Part shown: positions 52,301 to 64,000 of the stretch, in pieces
How positions within the stretch are numbered: position 1 is the first letter of the stretch
Layout of the letters: each line of letters opens with the position of its first letter
Source of the DNA: Asparagus officinalis
Lineage: Eukaryota > Streptophyta > Magnoliopsida > Asparagales > Asparagaceae
Assembly (NCBI RefSeq): GCF_001876935.1
Contig: NC_033794.1
Span: 7,365,562-7,429,561 of the forward strand
Reading direction: 5' to 3'
DNA: 64,000 nucleotides
Made by a program: the position numbers and the translations under genes
The notes under the pieces: model-generated
Seen by the model: the letters and a program-made list of their open reading frames with translations, nothing else
Told to the model about the DNA's origin: nothing
The model's database searches: none

Positions 52301-55300
52301 CTGCGGCCAAGGTATAATGTTTATTGTGGCCATGATTAAAAAATTTGCTGCGAAAAAGTTCTGTAGTCATGGCTGCGAGGTAACTTTAATCTGAATTTCT
52401 AGTTCAACTTTTCATATCTAGATCGTTAAATAATCCAACAAGGCAAGGATCAGGGGTAGAGGGAATAAAGTTAGAGTTCCTGATCCACTAAGTTTCTTAG
52501 CCATTGATGATCACTTGATTGAGCTGCTTTGTGGATGACCCACTCCGTTAAACTTGATCTACATATTCTAAAACCCCAACACACCAAATTTGGGGTGAAC
52601 CCATCGTGGTTTGACCCTCCGTCAAACCATGTAAAAAGTTCTATTCATTTGAAACCGTTAAAATTGATACGAGTGGATGAAGGGTCAAACCATGACGGAT
52701 TCAACCCAAATTTGGTGTGATGGGGTTTTAGAATATGTAGATCAAGTTTAACGAATCGGATCATCCACAAAGCAGCTCAATCAAGTGATCATCAATGGCT
52801 AAGAAACTTAGTGGACATCCACTTAAGTTGACACAAGTTTTACTCTCTCTCTCTCTCTATTGATTTAAATTTAACATTTAAGCCAATAACATGCCCTATT
52901 AAGGCATTTCTCCACAATTGTTCCCCTTCTTTCTCTTCATCAATAGTAAAAGAGGTAGTTTTTGATTGGGAAGATGGTATGTAGCTCAGAGGCAGACCAT
53001 TACCTGATTTCCTGTTATCAGCAAACAGGCTTGCGAAGGTTTTTCTAGGTATTGGATCAGGTTTTTCCATATTATCATTAGTACTATTAGATTTATCCCT
53101 TTCTTCATATTTCAGTTTCCCAGAAGATACTGAATCAATATTAGACTTAGCACTCTCATTTACTAATTCATCAGAATTAATTTCCACAGTTTCAGTCAAT
53201 GGAACAGTAACAACATCAGAAATAACTCTTGAAATCTCTTGATCTGAGCTAAGAACACTTGTGGATTTAGATTTTAAAGCTTGGGAAAAAGAAGAAACAG
53301 GGGGAATCACCACCAATTCGACCTCATCAGCCCAGGAGGCCCTAGATGAGCTGCCGACTCCATTTCTGAGATATTGAGCTTGAATTCCTTCCAGTCAAGA
53401 AATCTGTAGATCTTAGGATTTCCTCCATTGATTTCTTCATCCTCTCTCCTTTTGGACCTGTCGAGCCCATTACATCTTCGCTGAGTTCATCATCATCTTC
53501 CACAAGATTAGTATCAAATTGATCCTCGAGAGCTTGCGAACAAGAGCTTTTAGATCGCAGAGCAATAGTGAGTATCTTTCTTCCACTTCTATTCTTCTTC
53601 TTCGCCATTAAAAACTAAGCAGGGGCGTAGGATAGAGGAGAGTAGATCGCCCGCTAACTTGCGCCTTCAGACATCCTGCTCCTTTTAACCTTAAATTGCC
53701 TTAACGTTACCTTCATCATCAGTATAGGTTCTTTTTACAAACTATCTTTGAATCTTGCTGATATGTCAATGACGTGGTGGGATAAACTTCTAATTTCACT
53801 AATTTTTTATTGATGTGATAGAGTTGTAGTAGGAAAAACATGAATTATCAGTTATTTTCTTTTTGCTGCCTGGATAGTGAGTTGGCAGAGCTACGTCATG
53901 CTACTTCAGCAATATTTAGTGAAAGTTTGTAAAAAGGACTTAGAATGGTGATGTATGTAATGTTAAGGACAACCACTAAAGACTTTGAAACATTAAGGAC
54001 CTAGGCGATATTTGACTGATACATCAGATACCTCCACAGAACTTTTACCAAAGAATAAACTAGATTCTTTTTGGAATTATATGTTAAAAGTTTTAATTCT
54101 TTAAAAAATTTTCCTAATCAAATTTTTATTCTAAAACCACTCTCAGTCTTAGAACCTATTGCACCATTTTAATTATTTAATTATCTAGATTAATGATGAT
54201 GTAATTATAAATTGAATGCAAAATTGTTGATTTCGAGTAGGAGACCATTCTGATAGAGTTGTGGTGCCTAATGAATTGTGTGCGTTCTCTCTTGTAGCTG
54301 TAGCTTCATCAAAAGGGAAAAAAGTCAATGCATGGCTGTGAGATGTAGTCAATTGCCAAATCAAGTAAAAAATCGATGTTTTTTTGTTATCATCTTTTCT
54401 TTCTTTCTTGTTTTATCTCTCACTTATAGGAGATTACATTCCAAGGAAAACCATATGAATAGAATGGAATTGTGGGTCTGGACCATCTCCACGTTGATTA
54501 GGATAGTTGGACTGTGCGGTTGTGCCTAATTTGGTCAGCACGAAATAGAATTTGCTTTTTTGTTCGTCTGTTTTAAAATATATATATATATATATAGATT
54601 AATGGGTATCCTTGTCATAGGAGGGGATTTCCTCCTTGACGCCTCTAAAATCTCACATGATTGAGCGACATTATGGATGATCCGCTCCGTTAAACTTGAT
54701 CTACATATTCTAAAACCCCAACACACCAAGTTTGGGGTGAACCCGCCATTAGAAAAACAAGGGGATAAAATTCCCCTTTCAGTTTTGAGCTCTTCCCTGC
54801 AAATTCCCTAAACACTAAGAACCCTAATTCCCCAGTTTTCATTCCAATTTGAACCCGCTTTCCAATGCCAAATGAACCCAACTAACTTTCACACATCATC
54901 ATCTTCTGCCAAATCAGCAAGAAGAAAGAGTTTTTATACCTTAGAGAGAGTTTTTATACCTTATTCTCACTTCTTCAACTAAATATGCCTTCACTGCTAA
55001 AAAATAAGGTATCCTAGACGGAATTTTCCGTCTAGGATACTAATAATTCCGTCTAGGATGTATATTCTAGACGGAATTCCGTCTAGAATACGTGTCTAGA
55101 ATGTTTCCGTCTAGGATGTAGTATTCTAGACGGAAATTCCGTCTAGAATACATTCTAGACGGAATATTCCAGACGGAATAAAAAACCGTCTAGAATACAT
55201 CCTAGACGGATTATTCTAGACGGAATTTCCGTCTAGAATAATACATTCTAGACGGAAAAAATTTCCGTCTAGAATGAGTATTCTAGACGGAAATTTCCTT

Positions 55301-55423
55301 CTAGAATAATCATTCTAGACGGAAATTGATTTTTTAAATTTTTTTTTTAAATTTTTTTTAAAAATGCATCCTAGACAGAATTTGAGCATCCTAGACGGAA
55401 TTTCCGTCTATGATACTTGCTAC

Positions 55424-55460
<37 letters not shown>

Positions 55461-58400
55461 TTGGGAAGATAGCTAAAAGCGTCTTACAACAGAAGTTCCA
55501 AAAATGAATATTCCAATCACAATGATATAAAAGAAACTTAGAAACATCAACTGGCTAGTGATGTCTGACTCATGTGTCAACAAAAATTTGGTAAACAAAA
55601 GCATGTTGGATTTGTGTTATCTAATACAGTTAAAAAAATCTGTTCCAAATGGTCATCCTGAAGAGATGAGCTAAAGACTCCAGGTTGCGGTCAGAGTGAG
55701 TCGATGTGCAGCATAATGTCATACCAACATAGCATATTGGTAATTAGGTACAGTTAAAAAATGCATATGCACAGACAAAAAAAGACATCTTCTGTTATTT
55801 AAGCACTTCATGAAACTTATTTAATTCCTTAAATGCTTAAGGCACTGCAAGTGACATTACAATATAACAGTCTGTTTAAATAATACATTTTAATTTCATA
55901 GCAAGTACATACTTCATTTACTCCCAATACTCATAAGTTAGCTACTAAATAAAAACAGATGTCCTGGGTTTTGATATATTCTTTAACTAAAAAACTAGGC
56001 CTAACTTGCAAGCCATAGTTAACCTAGAATTCTATTTCACAGGCTTGTATCGCTTGTGTCATCCGAAACAAGAATTCTATTTCACTTTGCAAAGTTCATG
56101 AAGCAATATTTGAGCTAATGTATAAATAACTTCAACTATAGAGCAGTATAAACAATAACTGAAAACACTTTCTACTATGCCATCATAGATGCATTGAACC
56201 AAGAGTCAACATAAAACCAAAACTACAACACCCACTCAAGCATTCTGTCAAACAATTCATGGGCATCCAAAATCCCTCATACCGAATAAACCCATCTCAA
56301 AAACTGCATTCCTGTAGCTATATTTAGGTCTAACTTGCTAATTTGATGTATAAGTAGCTATTATTTGGGTTCAAGTCGCTAATTTTGTCTAAGTTGATAT
56401 AAAGTTAAGCATTTTGGAAAACAAATCATGGGCATAAAAAAATCCCCAAACCAAACAGACCCATCTCAAATCTCACATACCTCAACCGAATGAACAGTTC
56501 CATAAGGCTTGAAGAGATCCGAAAGCCTGGGGAGATTACAGACATAGAGCTCGCAGGGCTTCGCCAACTCCTTCTTATATCCCTCTTCAGGGGTCAATGC
56601 CTTCTCTTGCTCTGCAACTGCTGACGGGGGCCCAGGGAGGTGAGATTAGGGCGGCCAGGGAGTTATTTTAGGCAGGGAGTTATTTTTAGGTGAGATTTGG
56701 GGGGAAAAGAAGGGCGGATGCGGTTTTGGCGCCTTAGATATTTTTTTTAAATTTCCACGCGTTCTAGACGGAAATTTCCGTCTAGGATACATCCTAGACG
56801 GAAATTTCCGTCTAGGATACGTGGAAATTTTAAAAAAAAATAATAAAAATAAAACAACCGTCTAGGATACTATTCTAGACGGAAATTTCCGTCTAGAATG
56901 TTTTATCCTAGACGGAATATTCTAGACGGAAATTTTCCGTCTAGTTTAATACATTCTAGACGGAAAAAATTCCGTCTAGGATATTCCGTCTAGAATACGT
57001 GGTTTTCTACTAGTGCTTGTTGGTAAGATGTGGCAACTACATATACTAGTCTGGTAATTTAGCCAAAATGGAAATGGTATTATCACTATCATGATTATGT
57101 TTTTATCTAGTCTCTGAAGTAGCTAATACATTTTCTTTTATTTCAATTTCATTCAGTATAAGTTAGTTCAGATAATTGAAAAATTAATATAAAGTAAACT
57201 ACTGAACCAGTACAATCTATATGTGAATTAGGATAATTATGATTTTAAGTGGATAGTAATGTACAGTAATTTTGCTTATTCTTCATTATATGTGATATAA
57301 TATAATTTGCTACAGAGGGTCATCTTATATGCGTTTTGAAAGCTCAATCCCCTACAAGTTTCCTTCCTTTGAAGTGTATAAAGTTTCAAAAAGTTGTCCT
57401 CGATCCAACAGAATGGACAAATAATTTAACGTTCAAGCGATGAACTGGCTAGCTATTGTTGAAAATATCATGCAAGATTTCAAGGGATTTCAAATCCACT
57501 AAAACTAGAGCATAAAAAAAGTACACCAGCTAGCTCAAATAAACCAGGTTCATTAAAAAAATAAGAGCTCCCACAAGGAAATAACAACTATATATTAGAG
57601 CAAATCTCACCTACACAATAAAGCCTATGTAACCACCAGATTTGTTGGACTAAAAATTTTAATATTTCCAATTACCAAATAATAAAACTCTGCAATAACC
57701 AGAGGGAAGTGAAATTATACCCTGCGAACCCCTTCATGAATAATATGCAACCCTTGTCTCATAGAAGCCTGCAGCATATCAAAACCAATCAGCGATTGTA
57801 TGCAGGAAATGGAATATCTCCTGAAAATAAGTGAGCTAGAAGGAAGGTATTGCCAGTACAATGAGATTTACATGTATTTTATGGAATTTTAAGAGGACAT
57901 AAATTCTAGTAAAAGGTGAGTTTTTTTTTGTGTGTGTGTGTGTGTGTGGGGGGGGGGGGGGGTTGTATCTGCAATAAAATTAGGACAGAAACCAATGCAC
58001 TTAATTAAGTCCATCTGTAAGATGGCTAAGAATTCTTCGATGAGGAAGTATAACTGCCACAAACTTAACTGTATACATCAACATGCATGTATGTTCTGGT
58101 AAAGATATCCTTCTTTGCTATAAAGAAAAGGTGATCTACTCGTATTCTTTATTCAGCCTAATATATGATATTTAGTATCATATTTAGAATTATGCAAACC
58201 TATTAGCATCTTAAATGATATTCTTAGTTATTAGATTTGGTACTATCACATTATTTAAGTAAATTTTGGAAAGTACACAGCTAAACCCACAAAAGCTTGT
58301 TAAACTAAGTGATAATGGTTGCATGTGTGCATTGACAACAGTCTTTTCTCAAAGAACTTCCTTAATTTCTCGTACTTCAACTATTTTAAGAAAATAATTA

Positions 58401-61400
58401 ACAGCTCACAAACTGAGTTGAATTCTATTTGAATCAGTGTCAAGACATTTAGTCATGAAAATGATATGCAGAGTAAGTTGTGTCTACGTCTGCATATCAT
58501 TATCACTTTTCATATCATTTTCAAGTAGTTGATTTCTCACAGTTCGGTGGATTCAGGCAAGTTGATCACAAGGAATTTACACAGTTCGGTGGATTCAGGC
58601 AAATTCAACATGGGATCAACTGGAAAAAAGAAGGGGGAGACATTACAAAGAGATTCTCTAATACCACTTATCTAAAGCTCATAAATGCAGATTTCTCACG
58701 AAGAAGAATAATAGAATAGTGAAAAAGTACTGCTAAATGCCTTCATTAGCTAACAGCCGAACAAACTCAGAATCACACAACGTAACACATACCTTCACCA
58801 TATATAAATGCTTATGCATGAAATGAAACCTTATGAACTCTATTATTTGTGCCACAAATATAAAACATACGGGTTTCCATGCTAACTATCATTAACTCAA
58901 TCATGCCATGTATTACCTAATATCAAGATACAACACCAATGTCATTATATTCAGATTAGCTCGCCAAATTTTAGGCTTTTAACATTATAAAAAATTCACC
59001 TTCTTGAATCTCAGTGACAATGAGTGGTGAAACTCCTCTAATGTTACTCCACCATTCCCCTCTCTCTAATCATCCATAGAATTATACAATATCATATAGA
59101 TGTCGCACATAATTTCAGACAATATGCACGATCAGATGGAATGTTAAGCACAAATTTCTATGAAAATATTCATAAAGATATTATGCTAAGATGCTCTTTG
59201 CGACCAATCAAGTTTGCATCGTTTCTCTTAAACATCTCAAGATTAAGTATGCCTCTATGTGTAAGTCGTCTAAAAATTACTGCAGATAGCTGGTCCCCAT
59301 CAAACACTAATGATGGAAGTTACAATTTGACAGCTTCCAGAAGGTTACAATTAGAAAACTTTCACATAGATTGATGAAGGTTACAATTTGACAACCTTCA
59401 CAACAACCGATGAAAGCTCTAATTCAACAGTCTTCACAATCAACATCGGGAGATACAATCTGATGATTCTCATATTCCAAGGAACCAAGACGAAAATTAC
59501 AAGATGACGATTTTTACAACGCTCTAGCAAAAGAGACAACAAATTGATGGTCTCTTCACATCAAAACGCAGAGGTCATTTATGCGTTACAACATCAAAAC
59601 GCAGAGGTCATCCCTACGTTACAACATCAAAACGCAGAGGTCATCCCTACATTACAATATCAAAACGGAGAGGTCATCCCTGCGTTGCAACATCAAAACG
59701 CAGAGGTCATCCATGCGTTGCAACATCAAAACGTAAGGGTCGGGCCCGCGTTTTCTCTGTTTGACTGGTTCAAACAGAACCTGAACGATTTCAAAACTGT
59801 ATCTTCACTTAATGGGGCCGGTTACACCCCGTTATGGAGAGATTTTAGGGAGAAGATTACACCCCTTAAATCCTTGAACGGCTTCAAAATCGTTTTTCAC
59901 GAAATGAGGTCGGTTACACCCCATTAATGAGAGATTTTAGGGAACGGTTACACCCCTAAAAACCCTATAAATGACGAAAAACTCTGCTGAGTTGGGGGAT
60001 CTTCGATCTGAAATTTTCGAGATCAAAACGACACAAAGGAGAAGTCGGCATTCTTCGACCAAGAGCATCCTCGGCAACAGAGAGTTCTTGGAGCTTTCAT
60101 CCTTGGTTTAAAACCGATTTTCATTTCAAATCAACTCTGTTACAGAGTTTAAACTCATTCGGAGTTCTAAAACTTGTTAAAAGTTATCTTAAAACTTGTC
60201 ACACAAGTTGCATTAATCGTTCCAGTGAAGTGAGATTGTCGGATCGTCAACGAGAAGCAAACTCGATGCGAGTTTCGAGGGAGGCATCACATCGCTACCG
60301 TGCAGAACCTAGTTTTAAACAAAGGCGGGGATCTCCGTCGATCCTCTTCTCTTTTGTAAATCGGGAATCCGATTCAAGAAGATTGTAATTTCTTTTTCTA
60401 AGTCTGTTAGAGGGAAATCATATCAAGAGAATTATAATTAATTTCTTTTTCTGAGTCTGTCAGAGAGAATAATACAAATTTAATTCTCTATTTTCTTATT
60501 TCAATTTTCCAACCAAACACTATGTTTACTTGTAATTGCTCGAGAGTTAAAAACTCAGGTGTAGACTTGATATTCAAAGATAATACCCTCGGTATCACGA
60601 TACATATTCACACACTTGTATAAACTTCTACCAAATATTTATGAACTACCTGCGTATTTCAAAGAACCGCGCAAACAAACAAAAACTATAAAAGCTAAGA
60701 TTAAGTATTGGATTCATACCAGGAAGAAAAGCAAGTAATCCGATCACAAATAAACCGTATCCCTAAGATATATCAGCATCCACGTGACAAGTGAAAACAA
60801 ACAAGGCAAGCAGGAGAAAAGTTGTTCCCATCAAGAGAAGAAAAATTGCTAGAACAATTGATTTCCATGGAACTCTCTAACAAGAGCCTTAGGAGTATAT
60901 TTGTACTGAATGTCACAATTATCGTTGAAATCTTCTACAGGAATTGGAGAATAATGAACTTGGCGATGAACTGCCATGGGTATTAGCAAGGTCTATTGCA
61001 ATTTAATATGTTGATGTGCACTTGAGGAAAAAAATCACAAAGCAAATTTATCATGGTGCCGAATAATATCTGAAAACAAAAAGGTTTGCAACCTAAAGCA
61101 CTGGTAAAAAGCAAGTCATAAACAATTCGACTTAACACCATTACTTGCATAGAAGAGGTAATAACCACATCTAGAAAAAACAAATAATGGGAGTATATAT
61201 GAAGATTCATGTGCAAAAAATATATATATAAATTAACAAGTTTAAAGGTTGACCTTTACTTGAGAAATTACTAAGAAAAGTTAAAATTAAACATTTTCAG
61301 TCCTCTAAACATTCTCTTTGTGTATCAGCATCGACTTTTCTAGTACATTCATTCTCTGAACATATTCCTGACTGCTGGAAGGGAAAAAATAAAATAAAAT

Positions 61401-64000
61401 AAAAATACAAATAAGCAGAACCTATACAATCGAATAAATCAAAGAATCGCCTTTTATTGAGATATATGTGTAAAACCCAGATATAATTTAACAATAAAAA
61501 ATCGATCTTTTCAGAGATTAATTAAGAAAAATTAATATTTACTCAATCGGATCTACACTTAAATAAATTAAGAACAAATCAGGTAGAGCTACTAGAATCA
61601 GCGAAACAAAGAGGGATCGCAGAGCTCGGAGCTCAATCCGATCAAAGTTATGAGCTTTTTCAACCTAATTATGCGCATATGCAGTCAAGCAATCCAATTA
61701 TTTGATCAAAGATTCTATAAACAAGAGTAAATTATTTCGGTAAAGGGAGGTATGCATCAAGTAGCAATCTTTAGCTAAATTATTGTATAAATCTGTAAAC
61801 AAATTGCTAAGAATTTCATTTAAAATAAGAATTTTACTTCAATATCGCTATTTCCTCACCTTTTTGGGGATTCGAGGAAACGTGAATGATCAAATGACGG
61901 AGTGCAAAGCCCTGATTGATGAGTAAGAGAAGCTGGAGATGGAAAAAGTTAACTCTTTTTCAAGAGGCGGATCCTCGTTTCGCGTTGAAACCTCTGATTG
62001 CGGCAGGAGGAAGAGAAAGAGGGTAATTTTCATATACCCCCCGAAGCCTAATTTGAGTTACCACAAAATACTTTTTTAAAATTGTCACCTAAAACACTTG
62101 CAAAAAATTGGCGGATAAATTGAGATAACATTTTTCGTGTGGTGTGTCATTTTTTTAAGCTTTTTGGTGTTATTTGAGAATAGTTCAAATTTTAGGAAGG
62201 TTTCAATCCAGAAGGGTTGAATTGAGATTTTGTTAAAAGGAAAACTCTTCATGGACCCCAAAATAGGGACCCCTGAGGGGACGGGTGAGGTGTCAGCCCT
62301 CCAGCCCCTGGAGGGCTGATTTACCGTTCATGAACAGTAAATCAGCCTCTCAGGAGCTGACACCTCACACGTCCCCTCAGGGGTCCCTTATTTGGGGTCC
62401 CTGTAGCACTACTCTTGTTAAAATTAGTTCTTCAAGTGAGCAATTGTAACTGCAGTTGGTAATTCAATTATTTGCTTATTTTTAGTGTTTATAAGCTTAT
62501 TTCTAATTTTTTTTTTAAGTGAATGAGGTTGGTTCTAGTTGCAAATATTAGAACCTCGTATATATTTAGCTAAAAAATACCGCGATTGCAACTTACGCAT
62601 ATCTGAACATAAGTCACAAGGGTAAATCTTGTTCACTGAGATGCAGGGCTTTAAATTTATATCTAATTACAACCAACGTACATAATACCGAAGGAAATCC
62701 GATATTAAAAAAAAAACATAATACAACTATAAAATAAAAATGAAAGAAATTTGAATCACGCACCATCAACTATAGCTGTAAGTTTCAGCGAATTTAATAA
62801 TTAGCGCTTGTACTGCACTATGGAAATAAATAATAATTATATTTGAAGCAATGTTAAAATTTTCAAATTCAATAAACTAGTGTGAAGACCGTACAAAGGA
62901 CTGTATATTTTTTTTTCGATGCAGTAATCCAATTTTAACTGCTACAGTTTTTTAATTTTTTGGATTGCTACAGTATATCTCCTTTGATACAGTGCTCCCG
63001 TGTGGTGCAGTAACATTTTTTAAAAAACCCAATCGGTTTCATGTTGGCTATAGTAATAATACTACGGTAAACATTATTGTAGTATTTATTATAGTATAAA
63101 TAGTGAATCTTGAACTTTCCCAAAGAAAAAGATTTACTAAAAAAATAAATAATAATTATATTTGAAGAGTGCATTGTAGGACAAATTTTCAAAACCAACC
63201 TATTTACAAATTTAATCGCAGAAAACAACCTATTTCAGATTTAATTGCAAAAACCGACCTGGTTTCAGCCCTGGAGCTGAAACCAGGTCGGTTTTTGAAA
63301 ATTTTTATCCGAAACTTCACGGGAGTTGAACTCCCGTGAAGTTTCGTAGTTCATTTTTTTTTTTTTTGTACTGGGAAAACTCCCGTGAAGTTTCGAAAGT
63401 TTTTTCACAAAAACCGACCTGGTTTCAGCGCCAAGGCTGAAACCAGGTCGGTTTTTGCAATTAAATACACCTGTTGTTGATTCCACTAGAGAGATAGTAA
63501 TTGTGATGGTGAAACATGTTATTGCACGGTGTGGTGCATGGCAGGTTTGACATTTCTGGTTTCACCTCGGACTGCAGCCTAGTGTAAACCCAGGGGCGTC
63601 ACAGTTGGTATCAGAGCTCTAGTTCCAGTATCCATAGGATCATCATATGTCGAGTCGTGGAGCTAGGTTAGAGTTTCTTAGGATTCATGTATAGAGTCCG
63701 TAAGGAATTCCTAGTATGAGCGAGGACGATATATGCGTATATCTCAAAATTTGAGAAATTTTTTTTATAGCAACTATTTTCGTATAAATTTAAAGTATTT
63801 GTGTGAATATTGTATGTTGTGAAAATCGTATGGTGATACGTTATGTATGTATATCAACTATTTTCGTATAAATTTAAAGTATTTGTGTGAATATTGTATG
63901 TTGTGAAAATCGTATGGTGATACATTATGTATATATATATATATATATATATATGTCCATTTTGACTCATGAACTCTTATTTCTTATTATCAGAGATGGC

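Overview
The window is nuclear DNA of a flowering plant, most likely a eudicot with a repeat-rich genome. The evidence is intron-bearing plant genes (an allene oxide cyclase of jasmonate synthesis and a plant-type GH5 glycosidase with a ricin-like tail), plant-specific transposons (a Cassandra TRIM carrying 5S rRNA sequence, CACTA, PIF/Harbinger-like, Helitron, copia) and plant initiator-tRNA-Met primer sites. Only two host genes are well supported, and only the cyclase is complete. Everything else is repeats, transposons and decayed fragments.

Region 1 (1-24235) is a block of a very AT-rich degenerate tandem satellite with a unit of about 88 bp (about 12 kb in four pieces). It is cut by three insertions whose edges can be placed to the base by target-site duplications: a 7,970-bp non-autonomous LTR element encoding only a gag-type protein and carrying unusual tandem arrays (3957-11926, duplication TTTGT); a 1,404-bp solo LTR (17583-18986, duplication TATTT); and a 768-bp Cassandra element (22840-23607, duplication ACGTT). 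An LTR-like antisense segment with GGTCGACC clusters lies to the left (1-1916).

Region 2 (24236-40673) holds a GH5 gene lacking its 5' part (24752-26397) next to the satellite edge; a copia element (26749-33213) with a full 5' LTR, a 24-bp minisatellite leader, two lesions in the polyprotein and a 3' LTR cut to 89 bp; AT-rich intergenic DNA with an internal duplication; a 260-bp Helitron; and the complete three-exon allene oxide cyclase gene on the minus strand (38554-40365), which has a GC-AG second intron holding a small palindromic element.

Region 3 (40674-57015) is a transposon mosaic: a PIF/Harbinger-like element with TAA duplications, a near-perfect foldback element, a Mutator-like zinc-knuckle remnant split from its downstream part by a decayed copia element with one inverted LTR end, a 332-bp foldback MITE, a LINE ORF1 fragment, and a CACTA element that has captured an exon of an RRM-type, chloroplast-RNP-like RNA-binding protein gene.

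Region 4 (57016-64000) is mainly non-coding. It has a 33-bp minisatellite in an LTR-like segment, weak traces of a minus-strand gene, a second copy of the palindromic element found in the cyclase intron, a second Helitron, a compound set of hairpins, and at the right edge an LTR end plus tRNA-Met primer site that starts another retrotransposon.

The two host genes show no functional link. The strongest candidates for something new are the gag-only element with its 87-bp GC-rich arrays, the higher-order structure of the 88-bp satellite, the gene-capturing CACTA element and the compound hairpins near 63.3 kb.
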